From contig JAFISE010000145.1 in assembly GCA_022560025.1 (NCBI GenBank), forward strand, positions 1 through 64,000: 64,000 nt of DNA, in the 5' to 3' direction. The position numbers and the translations under genes were made by a program. The notes under the pieces were generated by a model. It had not been told where the DNA came from, searched no databases, and worked only from the letters and a program-made list of their open reading frames with translations. This document shows positions 45,499 through 58,829 of the stretch, piece after piece; positions within the stretch are counted from its first letter, which is position 1; the number at the start of each line of letters is the position of its first letter. Origin of the DNA: Stagonosporopsis chrysanthemi. Its lineage: Eukaryota > Ascomycota > Dothideomycetes > Pleosporales > Didymellaceae.

Positions 45499-47597
45499 AT
45501 GAAGGTACGCCGCCGCGCCCGCGCGCGCAAACCGCAGCCCTGCGCTGCGTGCCCTGCCAATGTGCTTTGCCAATGTGCGCGTGCGCTGACAAGTTGCGCG
45601 CAGTTCCGCCGGTCCATGAAGGGGGAGAAGGACGCGCACCGCCCGCACCACATCTCCATCCCCGCCAAAGATGCCATCGCCATCGTGCCGCCCAAGAAGG
45701 TTTGTAACCATGTTTGCTTGCCTGCTGCTCTGCCGCACTTCAGCGCCTTGCATGCCCACGGCCGCGCCCAAACACCCCACCCCGGTTTCCCAAAGAGGCA
45801 GCACGCGCGCGAAGCTAACGGGCGATCCAATTTCACAGGTCATTAAAGCACTCTACGACTACAAGGCCGTCGACCCGAACCAACTCAGCTTCTCCCAGGG
45901 CGACTTCCTGCACGTCGTCAACCGCGAAAACGACTCCGACTGGTACGAAGCCTGCAACCCGCTGCACGGCTCCCGCGGACTCGTCCCCGTCTCGTACTTT
46001 GAGGGTGTTGGCAAGACTATCCGCGACAGCGCCGGCTCCGCACCTCGCCAATCCGCCCAAGCCACCCAACCGCACGACTCTGGCTACCAAGAGCCCCTGC
46101 GCGGCATCGGAAGCCCCAACCCGCCCAACCCCTTCATGGCGCAGCACGCTATGGGCCACCAGACGCGCATGTCGCAGTCGGGCAAGACCGGAGCCATGGT
46201 CTACGGCATCGTCATCTACGACTTCAAGGCGGAGAGGCCCGACGAGCTGGACGCAAAGGAGGGCGAGGCCATCATCGTCATTGCGCAGTCGAATCCAGAG
46301 TGGTTTGTTGCGAAGCCCATCACACGGCTTGGTGGGCCTGGCCTGATCCCCGTGTCCTTCATCGAGATCCGCGACATGACAACAGGCCAGGCAGTTCCAG
46401 ATGCACAGCAGGCCGTCTCAGCCGCAGGCGTTCCCAAGGTCGAGGAGTGGAAGAAGATGGCAGCCGACTACAAGAACGGCAGCATACCACTTGGCAAGCT
46501 GCAGGACAACACACAGCAGTCGCTGCAAGCTGGCATGGAGCGTATGAGTCTGGGCGCACGAAGTCAGACACAAGGCAGGAACGGCTCGGCAAGTCTTTTC
46601 AGTCAATCATGCTCAGACACATCTAACAGCTTGTCAGGTCTCTCACTCTCGCTCCGGTTCCTTTGCCACGCAGGGAGGTCAGGGTCGCGCCGAGCAGCTC
46701 TTTGCACCTGTCAAGGCCTGTGTACCACGGTACTGCTTTGCTGACGATATCTTCTGGTTCATCATCGAGTGTCAGATGGAGGACGGCAGGCACTGGGAGC
46801 TCCAGCGCTTGTACCAGGACTTCTACGACCTCCAGATACAGCTCATCGCTACCTACCCCTTCGAGGCGGGCACTAGTGGCCAAGGAGAGCGCACGTTACC
46901 GTTCATGCCTGGGCCCGTCACGTATGTCACGGACAACATATCCAACGGCCGTCGCGCAAACCTCGACGAATACATCAAGAACCTGCTCAAGCTAGGCTCT
47001 CACATCACACACGGTCAGCTTGTGAAGGGTTTCTTTGTGCCCAGGCAGGGCGATTATGAGATCGACCCCGACATTCAAGCCCAAGACGAGTACCGACTAT
47101 CGCACCAGTCTGGGCAGTCCTCTAACCACTCACACGGAGGCTCCACAAGTAGACAGTCGTCTGCCGATCAACTGCAGGCTACCACGCCGGTAACTCCCTA
47201 CTCAACCGGATCCTATGGCGCCCACCAGCGCGGCCAGTCGTCAGCCTCGCAAGTATACTCGTCGTCTCTCAACCCACCGCCCATGAATCACCAGCACTCG
47301 TCCACCTCAACCACAACGGGCACTGGTACATCATCAGCGCTCAAGATCAAGGTCTGGTTTGAGGAAGACAATTGCGTGGTCATCCGCATGCCTATCTCTC
47401 TTCGCTATGCCGACCTATACAACAAGCTGAGGGAACGAAGGCGATTGGAGAGGCCCAACGAGCCTGACGAAGACTTGAATGTCGAGTACAGGGACGAAAT
47501 GGAGGGGACCTTCTTCCCCATCGAGAACGACGAGGACCTGCAAATCGCAGTCGAGCGGAACCCCAAGCTGACCCTCAGCGTCACAACGGCACGATAA
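45499..47597 (+). CDS. BEM1: BEM1/Scd2-like polarity scaffold (SH3-SH3-PX-PB1)
   Basis: Four exons: 45499-45504 (MK only), 45604-45699, 45839-46588 and 46638-47597; 603 aa. The first intron gives MKFRRSMKGEKD, the conserved fungal Bem1 start. Domains: SH3-1 about 35-89 (VIKALYDYKA...GLVPVSYFE), SH3-2 about 156-212 (GIVIYDFKAE...GLIPVSFIE), PX about 303-425 (CFADDIFWFIIECQMEDGRH; LYQDFYDLQIQL) and PB1 about 517-602 (ALKIKVWFEEDNCVVIRMP; FPIENDEDLQIAVERN). Bem1 holds Cdc42, its exchange factor and PAK kinase at growth sites. The third intron, 46589-46637, begins GCAAGT, not GT: a GC-AG intron with CTAAC branch that restores frame exactly. Introns one and two are 99 and 139 nt. Confidence 0.95.
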
Positions 47598-48740
47598 TTG
47601 CCGCGAGGTGTCCAGTGACCCTAATTCTTTCCCTTCTTTTGCCATCGCTACTTCGGCGGGCTTATACTTCTTTACATGCTTTACGATCGATACCTCTCTG
47701 CTTAGGGCGTTGCTTGCACATCATGGAATGGTGTTCAATGGAGTATTGGGGCTTGTGGCTGCATGATTCCCATTTGCCGGTCTTGGGTGTTTGCATTATC
47801 TTCAGGTGTGCGGTTGAGTGCATAGGTTGGCCCCCTGTTTCACAAAATATGGGCTGGGCAGGCTCACGTAGATGGATACTCGGCGTAAGCGCAAGCGCAA
47901 GCGCAAGCGCAAGTGAGGAGATGCAGAGCAATTTGACAGTTGAGATGAGACGAGAGCCTTGTGTTATTTGTGCCGTGTCTGTGGTGTGCATGTGATGGGC
48001 TATTGTTACTCGATGGGGCGTTCTAGAGGTCCTTTGTCTTAATGGAGACTTCTTCAGCACTGTGACCACGAACCTTCAGCCTAGCACTTTCCTACTCTGG
48101 AAAATGGATCTCTACCATATTCTCACCCAATCCTGCAAGGTTCGCAATACATGCCGTAGCAGTGCAGTCCTGCCATTTCAATAGGACAGCCCGCCGCAGC
48201 CCTGGACGGCGTGCAGGTTGCTAGTCAACTAGATGACGCCCTCACCTCGACTGATGCGCCACCAGGAGTCCTCAGGCCACCGTGATCCGGGCACTCACCC
48301 AAGATGTTGTCCATATTCAGGGTCCAGAAGTCCAAACATACGGTGTTGCGCGACAATCGTAGATCCTGGCAGATCCCGCCAAACTGCAACAAGCGCAGGC
48401 CTCGGCGATTGCGGAGCTTCGAGTGGCATTCGCGACAGCTGGAGGTCACGCCCGCCATCACTCACATACAGCAAGCCTTCGCCTGACGTTATCCACCGCG
48501 CTTGCCTCCCTCACCGCCCGTCGTTGCCCCGCACATGATACAGTAACGAGCTCCACCCTGGCTACCTCACGCTTAACCAAGCTCTTCTTCGCGTCCATCG
48601 CTCTGTTCATTGCCCTCAGCGCCATTCTGGCTTCACTCCGACTCGCTGGGCGCACCCCCTCCATCCTGAGCCACATAAAACCAGGGCCCCTCCGCAACCC
48701 GTTGTACACGCAACCGTACCGCCCGCTCACCAATTCCACC
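47598..48740. other. Intergenic region between BEM1 and saccharolysin
   Basis: 1.14 kb. A hexamer repeat of five GCGCAA-type units lies at 47883-47912 in the likely BEM1 3' flank. From 48423 the plus strand is open in the saccharolysin frame without any ATG (see findings). Confidence 0.5.
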
Positions 48741-50959
48741 ATGGCGCCCGCACAGTACAAGAAGCCCCCGCAGCTGCCGCCCAAGTTCACTGCCACCAAG
48801 GAGAGCTTGCTGGCCGACACAAAGAAGCTTATCGAGCGGTCTCGAAGCGTGCAGGATGCTGTGGTCAAGAGCGGCGAGGCCACCTTTGCAAAGGCCCTCC
48901 TCCCGATTGCCCACGACGACAACAAGATGGCGATCGAGTCGCACATCATTGGCTTCTACAACGCCGTCTCCACCAGCAAGGAGCTCCGCGATGCCTCGAG
49001 CGAGGCCGAGCAGCTGCTCGACGACTTTGGCATCGAGTCGTCTATGCGTGAGGACGTCTTCCAGCTGGTTGACAAAGTGCTGAAGGCAAAGGAGAACCTG
49101 GACCCCGAGTCGCAGCGTCTGCTGGAGAAGGACCACAAGTCGTTCATCCGCAACGGTCTGAACATCCCTGCCGGTGAGAAACGTGACAGGTTCAAGGCGA
49201 TCAAACAGCGTCTCAGCACCATTGGCATCCAGTTTTCCAAGAACCTGAACGAGGAGAACGGAGGGCTCTGGTTCACGCCCGAGGAGTTGCACGGCGTCCC
49301 TGAAGATGTTCTGTCTGGTCTGAAGAAGGGCGAGGGCGAGAATGAGGGCAAAATCTGGCTCACTTTCAAGTACCCTGATCTCTTCCCAACGCTCAAGTAC
49401 GCGACCAACGCCGAGACACGGAAGAAGGTCTTTGTTGAGAACGAGAACAAGTGCAACCAGAACGTGGAGCTCTTCCGTGAGGCCATTCTCCTCCGTGATG
49501 AGGCGGCGCGTATCCTTGGATACAACAACCACGCCCAGTTCAGGATAGAAGACAAGATGGCCAAGACACCCAAGACGGTCGACGACTTCCTCAGTGATTT
49601 GCGCACACGCCTTGCACCTGGTGGCAAGAAGGAGATTGCTGCTTTGATGGAGCTGAAGAAGAACGACGTCAACGAGCAGGGTCTGAGTGGCGAACTTGCC
49701 GAGAAGTATTACCTCTGGGACCACAGGTACTACGATCGCCTGATGCTGGAGAAGGACTTCCAGCTCGACCACCAGGTCATTGCTGAGTATTTCCCTCTCC
49801 AGACTACCATCCAAGGCATGCTCAAGATCTTCGAGGAGCTCTTTGGCCTGGTCTTTGTCGAGATCGCTGGCGAGGAGAGAGCCGCTCTTGCAGATGGTGG
49901 CAAGGCAGAGGACATTGTTTGGCACCCTGAGGTCCAGGTCTTCAGCGTTTGGGATGACGAGGGCGAGGGCGCTGGTTTTGTTGGCTACCTCTACCTCGAC
50001 CTCTTCCCTCGTGATGGCAAGTACGGACATGCAGCCAACTTCAACCTGCAGCCTGGTTACATAGATGAGAACGGCAAGCGAAGGTACCCTGCGACTGCGC
50101 TTGTCTGCAACTTCTCTAAACCCACGCCCAAGAAGCCTTCTCTCTTGAAGCACGACGAGGTTGTTACCCTGTTCCACGAGCTTGGCCACGGTATCCACGA
50201 CCTTGTCTCGCGCACTACCTACTCCCGATTCCACGGCACCAACACGGTCCGCGACTTTGTCGAGGCTCCATCGCAGATGCTGGAGAACTGGTGCTGGACT
50301 CCTTCCCAGCTCCGCTCCCTGTCGCACCACTACTCCCACCTCTCGCCCGAGTACGAGAAGGCGTACCTTGAGTCGTCTGGAGCTGAGAAGAAGCCTTCGG
50401 ATGAGCGCATCCCCAGCTCCCTTATCAGCAAGCTCATCAACACCAAGCACGTCAACGATGCCCTGTTCAACCTGAGGCAGCTCCACTTCGGTACCTTCGA
50501 CATGGCCATCCACGAGCCCAGCAGCCACGAGGAAGTCGAAAAGCTGGACATCACACAGCTGTACAACAGCCTTCGCCAGGATATCTCCCAGCTCGATGGA
50601 CCCGAGGCCCTCAGCGGCGACAAGAAGGGCGACTGGCACTGGGGTAACGGTCAAGCTACCTTCGGCCACTTGATCGGCGGATACGACGCTGGGTGAGTTG
50701 CAATTACAACATTCATATACAGACAGTCCCACTAACACACTGCAGATACTACGGCTACCTGTCCTCCCAAGTCTACTCCACCGACATGTTCTACTCGGTC
50801 TTCAAGGACAACCCCATGAACGCGAAGGAAGGAAGGCGGTACAGGCACACTGTGCTCGAGCGCGGTGGATCTAAGGAGGAGATGGAGATTCTCGAGGACT
50901 TCCTGGGCAGGAAGCCCAGTACCGAGGCCTTCTACAAGGAGCTTGGAATCTCCAAGTAG
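48741..50959 (+). CDS. PRD1: Saccharolysin-like M3 zinc metallopeptidase
   Basis: Exons 48741-50692 and 50746-50959, 53-nt intron (GTGAGT, ACTAACAC, TGCAG); 721 aa from MAPAQYKKPPQLPPKF, the family length. The zinc site HELGH is at residues 479-483 (LFHELGHGIHD), with the downstream Glu ligand in FVEAPSQMLENW. Other family blocks: GGLWFTPEELHGVP, YPDLFPTLKYA, GYLYLDLFPRDGKYGHAANF and, after the intron, YGYLSSQVYSTDMFYSVFK. The enzyme (thimet oligopeptidase type) cleaves short peptides in the cytosol and mitochondrial intermembrane space. A 701-codon open frame on the opposite strand is a compositional shadow. Confidence 0.96.
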
Positions 50960-53900
50960 ATGTGCTGGCTGGGCCGGGGTGGGTAGTAGCTGTATAGCGA
51001 GCATTTGAATAAAGTGGCTTTGCACAATTCGTTCTGTTATCTGCTTTGGTAAAGTAGTGACGTGCTAGGCTCTGTCCTGAGGCGAGAAAGATGCCGCAAC
51101 ACCAGCGCCCTGCATCTCCTCTCTCCCTTCCACGCGCCACTGGCTTGTCCCACGCCACACCATCGTCTCCGCCTCCCTCCCAGTCCCCCAGTCCCCCAGT
51201 CCCTGTATCTACTCGCCCACCCTCCCTCCACGACCCCAAACCTAGGTATCTCAACCGCAGCCCTCCTTCCGCGGCGCGCACCCCACCCCATCCAACCCGC
51301 GCAGCCTCATGATCCCCCGTCCTCCAGCGAGGACAAAATGCGCACTCCCTGTTGTTGGCGGGCGCTGTCTCGCTCACGGGTAGCCCAGTCGTGGGGGCTG
51401 TTTGGTCGCCATTCCCAGGCGCTCTGTGTTCGGGCGGGCGGTCTAAAGGCGTATGGGTGTGGTGGTGGACTGCGGGTGTTTGATCTGCTGGGTGTTGGCG
51501 CGGGGTGGAGAGGGGGGAGGGGGGAATGTCGATTGAAGCATGGTGGGATTCTGTTGCTTGGATCAGTGGGCTGTTTCGGTTGGGTGGTTTGTTGTGCTGT
51601 GGACGTGTGGACATGTAGGAACTGCACTTGACCCCATGCAGGCTCATCTTGGATCTGTTCTGTAGTGTGGGAGTCTTGGGAAGAGCGAAGGTAATGTGTG
51701 ATGGGGGCATTTTCAAGAGCAAATCGGCACGTATTTGGCAGAGGTAGTCGAGTCGAAGAATACATACATGACACCGGTACCTGAGCATGCAAGGGAAGTC
51801 AAAATTCACTGACTCACCACCAGGAGGCGGACGGTAGCGTGTGTTCAACATTGCACTGAGTAGACGCAAAGCTTACAGAGATAGGCGACGTGCTGCAGGG
51901 CCGCAGCAACACTTCAGTGCATCGTGCTGAAGGCCATGGTGAAAGTGGACCTCAACAAGTCCACCACCACAGCATACTCGTTCTGGCGATGACTACGCAA
52001 GATACGAGGAGGGCGAGGAGCTCGCGAACTCCCAACACATCAAGCAGCAGAGGCAGGCTGGAGACCCCGAAAGCACGGCCCTCGAAGCCTGTCCCCTGTC
52101 TGCACACAAGAACGGGGGCGCCCGCTGACGATCGGCAGCCTGAGGGCACCACGCCTGCCACCTGCCCCGTCAGAATTCTCCGAAAACCAGGGGCTGTGCT
52201 TATGTTGACGCTCCCGGCCCTGCAGTCTGTGTGAACGGATGTGCATCATCTGGTCGCGGTGGTAGCCGCTGGTTACTTGATAGACGTACGGACATGTTCG
52301 ATCTGGGGTTTGGGGTTCGCAAGCACAACAAGCAGGTTTATGCGGTCATCAGGATTTGGTGATCGGGGTACTGGGATCGATGAGCGAGGCTTTGCTATAG
52401 ACATGCAATATAGCCCGTTCATGTCCGATGGGGCCGGGACATGCTGGTTTGTTTGTGAGCGATGTCCGCGGAGCCACAGCAAGAGGAGTGGCAGGCCGTC
52501 GACCACGCCAGTTCAGGCATATGCGAGCGGTAATGCGAGAGATCGAAAGCGATTCATACGACAATAGCCACATGCCCAAAGCTGGATCGGGGAATGATGG
52601 GCATCGACTGTGGGTGAAGCTTTGAGCTTAGCAATTCAGCCCCCAGAGCTGTTGAGACAAGCTAGTATGCTCCGAGGGAGTCACTTGATGCCTTTCACAA
52701 TGACAGTCATCTTGTTCCGGAAGCCCGGTGCGAGCGGAGAGCGAGGGGATGACTGTGTGGAGGTTAGCGCGCTTGTTATGGAGGTATTTCCATCGTCTGG
52801 GAGATGCAAACTCTGTTTCTGGGCAAACACACAGCAGGAAGGGGTGACGACGACCAACTTACAGCCTTAGTCGCGCCGGACGTCGTGTCCAGCTGACACA
52901 GAGCACAAGGAACCTGCAGCTTCCAGGGGCAGTGTCGTTGCGGCCTCGTCCGCGCGAAGCCCGTAGAACGCTGATAGCTGTGGTGATTGGGTACCAAATT
53001 GGTAGACGTCGGCACCTTAAGAAACGAAGGAAAAGTCGTATGAGTAGTCCAGCCCGATGAGGTGAGAATTAGTCGCTGATAGCCGCTTTGCCAGGTGCAT
53101 CCAAGCAGTGTGTTGACGCGGTGGCATGCACTATCAGATCGTCGCGGCGACTACATGTCGCGAAACAGTGGCGTTGTTTGCTTGGGGCCATAACGCTCAA
53201 ATTCACGAAGCATAATCGGATGATAGATTCGTGTGTAGTGATGCTCGTGCTGTACACCCACCTCTGTGCTGCGTCGGACTGGATCAAGACGCACGAGCTG
53301 CAGATTAGGCCTTAGTCTACCGTTGACGAACACTCGATCCTCTCGGTTCCAGAACGACAACTTTGGCTGTGGCTCTTGGAGAGAATCTGAGTGTCCTCTT
53401 TGTAGGCGCACAGGCGGATCGTTCGAAACCTGTCTCCGGGTGTCACAACGGCTTTTTGTGTACCATGCCCAGGGGCTGACCGCATTACGTGGACTCGGAG
53501 CTCACAACCCGTTTCCCACAGTTCGAATATAGGCGCGGAACTCGACTATCAGGTGATTCCAAGATATTCATGGTTCAAGACCCAAGGCAGAGACAGGAGT
53601 AGTCAGCGCCCCTCTTTCTTTCACAGCAGCACAGTAGGCATGGATGGATCGCAGTCTCACGAACGTTTTCAGCAGCGGCGACTGAGCGCCCAGCGTAGTT
53701 AGCGCCTCAAAGTTAATGTTCTGAGGCTGACAAGACGTTTGGCCGTTGACTGGTTGACCCATGGTATGTTTGCGTGACGACCCATCATCCACAAGCTGTC
53801 ATGCCCGGATGCCATCGGCCGCCCCGTACAACGCCAACGTCTCGCTACCGAGTTGAGCTGTCATAGCACGCACAAAACGGTTTTAGTCGGAGGCTTCAAC

Positions 53901-56900
53901 TTGTGGTCCTCGGGAGTGGCCACCGCCACATGGACGTAGTCGATGCTGCTTCATATGTGTCTTTTTGGCAATTCGCAACTACAGTGTCGTTGCTGATAGG
54001 ATGAGGGATTGTTCAGCGCAACACCAAGACCTGGTACAGACTGTCGAGATTACGCGCTCTGAGGTAATGGCTGGTCAGGCCATTCGATTGCGAACTTGAC
54101 GGGAGCTTAGGCCCAGGGGTCAACGACGCTTCAAGCTTCTTGTGCGAGCCTGTTCATCGCCAGTCACAGGTTATACACGCGCCATGGTCACGCTCGTGCC
54201 AGCATCTGACGCGGTCCACATGCCACTAGAGTCCTTTGTTTGACGTCCGATTTATTGCAAGGCATCAGTGCAAGATTGGAAGTGTGGCCTGGAAAGGCCC
54301 ACATAGAGAGGACTGGCTCAAAGAGCAACAAGCGCCCAAACGAGCGCCTGGAGAGATACTTCATGCTAGCGTTCGTGCTGGACACGGAGATGGCTCTCTT
54401 TTCGCAACGCTCCGGGCTGGGTGTGAGAGATCCTAAAGACTGCCGGTCTCTGCGATTTGGCTCGCATCTCGAGCTAGCATCAAGCGAATTGGTTCAAGCT
54501 CCATATGTGAGGCGATCTGGCTGCTCGTAAGCGAACCGAAGGCGAGGGAGTAATTCGAGTTTGGTCTGGCACTTTTTCACAGGGTCATTGACTGTACGCC
54601 CTTCTCGATCCCTCGCAGCGGCTTATCAGTGCTTGATCGGACCGTTGTAACGTGCTCCTGTCAGGGCTGCGACATGGGCCCTCCTAGAGAGTCGATTAAT
54701 TTGGAAGGCTGGAGTAAGCGGTGTTGGTGTAACAAGTCGCAGCACCAGTTGAGGACGAAAGTGTCCTTGATTAGGCGTCTTCGAGTCAAATGAGACAATC
54801 AAAGCAAGAACCCAAACCGGTATCTAATTCTCCCGATACTAGAGTAAGTTTGGTGCAGGTCGCCATGATGTATCGGAAACTGGTAGTTGCTTGGACGCCC
54901 CAACCAGGACGGTCACGGGGTTGAGCGGGAGGCTGCAGACTGATGTGTCTCGACAGCAGACGCCCTGCAGGCAAGCTGCGCATCTTGTGACCTCGCAAAG
55001 AGCAGCAACATCCTATTGGAGCTGTGATCTCCTGAGTACCCGTTCAGCCACCATCTGAATCTACTCTCAACGGGCTGTTGTGCCTGGCTGCGGTGAATTC
55101 TCTGGCAGGCGCCGAGTATGCTGGGACGGCGCTCTTAGGCAGTCCGGAAAGTAAGCGGGAAGCCCTGCCTCTGCATTCTCTATCCAGCCACGTCAGATGA
55201 CCAGACTGGCATGGAAGAGCAAGAGTGGCTCGGCAGTCTGATGCTGCTGGCATCTGCGGCAAGCCTCCTCGGCCTGCTGGCGACCGCCGATCACTCCCGA
55301 CTGATTGGCTGGTTTGGTCTGATGCGCTGTGCAGCTGTATGTTGAGGAATGCAATGCGATGATGAGTACTCTCCTCGCCGGTCAGCCCAAGGGCTGGGTG
55401 TGGCCGGCCGCAACGTGCGAGACACATGAGCTTCATGGTGTTTGGGACGGCAATGTCACCCTGAACGCGTGGAGCGTCGCTGAAGTAGCGCAGTAAGGGA
55501 GCGTCTGCGCTCTGCAATGTTGTTCTCCACCACACGGCCACCTGGTGAGAGCAGTTGGGAGTTCAGCAGCAACCGCTTGTGCGACGGGACGGGCCAAGTG
55601 CGCTAAGGACCCAAAGCGGGCTGGCGCGCGGCCGAGTGGAGTCTAGCTAGCCGCGGGCGCTGCACGTCACCAGATGGTCTTTTCCAATCCCCTGCTGGTT
55701 CATCCCTCCCTCCCAACGATCATGTAGCGCTTTTCATCTCGACGACGCAAGGGAGCCGCCGAGCCGGTCCACGCCCCGTTGTTTCTCGCTTTCTTCACCG
55801 TTCAGACCCCTGCTGACGATATGCCGCTCGCCGTGCACCTCGCCCGAGGCGCGACAAGAGCTGAGTGACAACCTTGAACGGCAGCCTTTACAATGACTGG
55901 CCCTGCCCTCTTTCGGAGTAATACGCAGTTATCCAGGCTGCCGGGTTAAGGTGTGCTAACAAGTGAAGCAGTCGGATCATGGCGCAGTGAGCGCTCTAAC
56001 TAGGCCTTGTAGGCGATGCAACCTTTGAGCATCACCCGCTGCACGCTTGCCTCAGCAAGATGGGCCCGGCGTCATTTGGTGTGGCCGGTGGCTGAGCGTT
56101 CGTCGACCTCAGTCACCCAGACCATCGATGTCAGAGCCAAGTAGCAGCGACACGGTTGCTCCGTGACAGGTAACGGCCCTTGAGCCAAATCTCCTTGTCC
56201 TCTGATTCCCTCGACTTCCTGTTCACCCACGGTTCACCCTGTCGTCTGCCTGCGGCTACCGGCCCGTGGCGCTGTATCCCAGCTTGTTCTTGGCCCGCCC
56301 ACGACCCACTGCTGACTGGGCGCCGCGGGTAGTGAGCGTCCAACCACCGTCGCTGTGGCGAGAGCGAGCCCTGATCATCTGTTCGCTTCATAGGTTATTC
56401 TTGGGCGGCTGATCGAGATGAAACATCAAAGTCCCAACTGCTTGGTTCATGTCCTGCTGTGTCGAGTCGGCCCCCATTCAGTGTGGTGTCGTGGTCAATG
56501 TTCCTGCATCGCTGCACGGGGACCGTGATGCGCCTGCACGGCCAACCAATCCGCTTGTTGCAAGACAGTGAGCTATTACTCCCGTGGGCAGTAGAGGCCC
56601 TACTCCGGTGCAAGGAATGCAAAGCTCAGCGTGGACCAGCTACCGTTTAAGCAAGACGCGAGCCTGGGCGCTGAGGCAGGTCATCTCCCTGACATCTCGG
56701 AGATATAGAGTGGCTGAATGAGGAAAGGTTCGCTGCTGCAGCTTGTCAATACTACCGTGGTGCTAGAGAAAACGGCCATGGTCTGAGAGCAGGGCAATAC
56801 GGATCATTTGCTTGTGGGCTGAAATCTTGATCCATCATCCTGAGTGATGTTATGGGGCTATACTTGCTTGGTAGGCTCTTCTCCTTTCAGCCAAATTTCC

Positions 56901-58829
56901 CGAACCTGACTCCCAGCTCAGCCTATCCTGGATCGAGCTATAGTGGTTTCTATCTGCGAATCGTACATCTACTGCCCAGATTCTATATGTCCACGTTCTC
57001 TTCGATTCTGTCACCTCGTAAGCCATTCTTACAACTACAATCATCGACAAAGTCCCCTCTCTAGCAGACATTACCTACATCGGGAACCGCGGTGTTCAAA
57101 GTACCGGGTTTGATCTATTACAAGCCAGCCTCAAGGATTCGCATCACGGGAGCGTGGAATCCTAGCGGCTTTGTACTACGGTCCCCAGCAAGAGCCAGAT
57201 TGATCTGAAGGCACGGTGCATATATGCTTCGACCTTTCAGAGGGCCACCACGCGCTCAAGCCAAGCCATACGAGTAAATATCGAACACTCCGTCGTCAGC
57301 CATTACATACTTTTACCTGCAACCCTGCTGCTGAGAAACGGGATCCACTGCAATTTCTACACTGGAGCATAGCAACCATCAACGGTCAGACTATTCCGTG
57401 GACCGGGGCTCTGCGGAGATCGCTGGAGATTTGACGACAGTCCCCTCGCTGAAACAGCCACGATCGAGAATCAGGCAACGCCACATCATTCCTTTTAGGA
57501 CATTTGCAGAAGAACCCTGTAAGCTTGACTGGGATCGCGACAGGCTCCCTTGTTTGATGCGAAGGACTGACAGGTCGCAGTGCAGCGGCAAGTACAGACA
57601 CACCGCCTACGTCGCAACAAGGATTCCAGACAGTAGGAAGCCGGGTCGTTGCCCGTACCTGTCCGTAGTTGCTACTTGAGATCTGTGGAGACTGCGGGAA
57701 GAAGCAAAGCGCACCAGTGGGCCTAGCATCTTGTCCTGACGAACCGATCAATCTCAGGGTTTAAGGTGTCGCGCAGCCGCAACAGGTGACATCAACGTAC
57801 ACCCAAGTCCAAAGTCTTCGAAAGCCCTATACTTGTGGGTATGCTCATTGCTTCTTTCCCACCGAGACCCTCCAACTGAGCCTCGCTATAGATTTGATAC
57901 CGAGAAGTCGATGGGCAAGTATCAGCACACGCCCAACATCTGACGCCTTGGACCGTAACTTCTTCATACATCCTCGAGCCTCGATCTACTTGTCGACGTT
58001 ATCTTTAACGATCAACCACACCTGCATCGGGAGCAGATAGATCGTACCCCTGCGCCGTCTAGACTGATCTCAAGCGAGCCAACAGCAGCATCAGGAGAGG
58101 AGGCTGCGACATCCATCGATACTCCTGCTCCCAGCTTTTGCGGGAGGCTGGAACCACAGCATCAAGAGCTTGCTCCAATATAGCCACTTGAATCTGCGCC
58201 GCAAATCAAGCCTCGTGCGAAAGGCCGGGTCGCTGTCGTCGACAGTCACATCTGTAAGTGAGATATTGTTCGTCGCAATGGACGCCGGACGCAGTCTTCA
58301 CGCCAGTTGCGGTGGATGTACGGTCTAACGAACCAAAGTCTAGGATACCAAGTTTCCAGTCGCCAACAATATCATGAATTCGAGTAAGTATTGCAAATTT
58401 CGTTTGGTGTTTTTGCGCTGCACGACAGCAAGAGTTCTCCACTTTTCGGCTCCCAAGCGCTGCACCCTCCAGCCATGAACCGGCGCCTTTCTCCGCATTC
58501 TTATCCTGCATTCCGCCTGCACATCTTTCTTATGCTGGTTAACACAGCCATCATGCGCGTTCTGCTTCGCATTTGTTCATCGCTACACGCTGTGGGTCCC
58601 ATGTTTCGATTTCTGCATCATCTGTAGTGCGCTCTCGCACACTTCCTTCAGGCCTAGATGCAGAGCCACTTGTACAACAAGGACCCCACGCGGGTATGGA
58701 TCCCCTATGTTCAGTTCTCTACTAACGCACGCTTTTCGCATTTGTCCGCAGCGCTGTTTTACGCTACGCTCTAGCCTAAGGATGGTTGGCTAATTACAAG
58801 GACGAGCAGTAGTACTCCATCCTTTGCCA
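50960..58829. other. 7.9-kb gene-poor region upstream of the NDT80-like gene
   Basis: No recognisable gene in nearly 8 kb of normal-GC, non-RIP DNA. 51.1-51.3 kb is pyrimidine-rich and produces spurious ORFs, including a 332-codon minus-strand frame. Short ORFs without motifs are scattered through the rest; from about 55.7 kb onward several stretches look like leader DNA (CT-rich tracts, GTAAG-type donors near 57018, many short plus-strand ORFs). I read this as the promoter and possibly a long spliced leader of the gene that follows, or as unidentified non-coding transcription. Confidence 0.5.

Noticed and set aside
44893..45846. Several long Cys/Ala-rich ORFs on both strands
   Set aside because: They overlap the heptamer arrays and GC-rich DNA; repeated CVLRTAY-type text is a translation of the repeat.
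48633..50738. 701-codon minus-strand ORF opposite saccharolysin
   Set aside because: It lies exactly antisense to a well-conserved M3 peptidase and reads as Val/Leu-rich text without motifs; a shadow of codon bias.
50871..51869. 332-codon minus-strand ORF
   Set aside because: Overlaps the last saccharolysin exon and a pyrimidine-rich tract; composition is low complexity with no motif.
53151..53411. 86-codon minus-strand ORF with protein-like composition
   Set aside because: No start context, splice partners or family motif; kept only as a possible fragment of an unknown gene.
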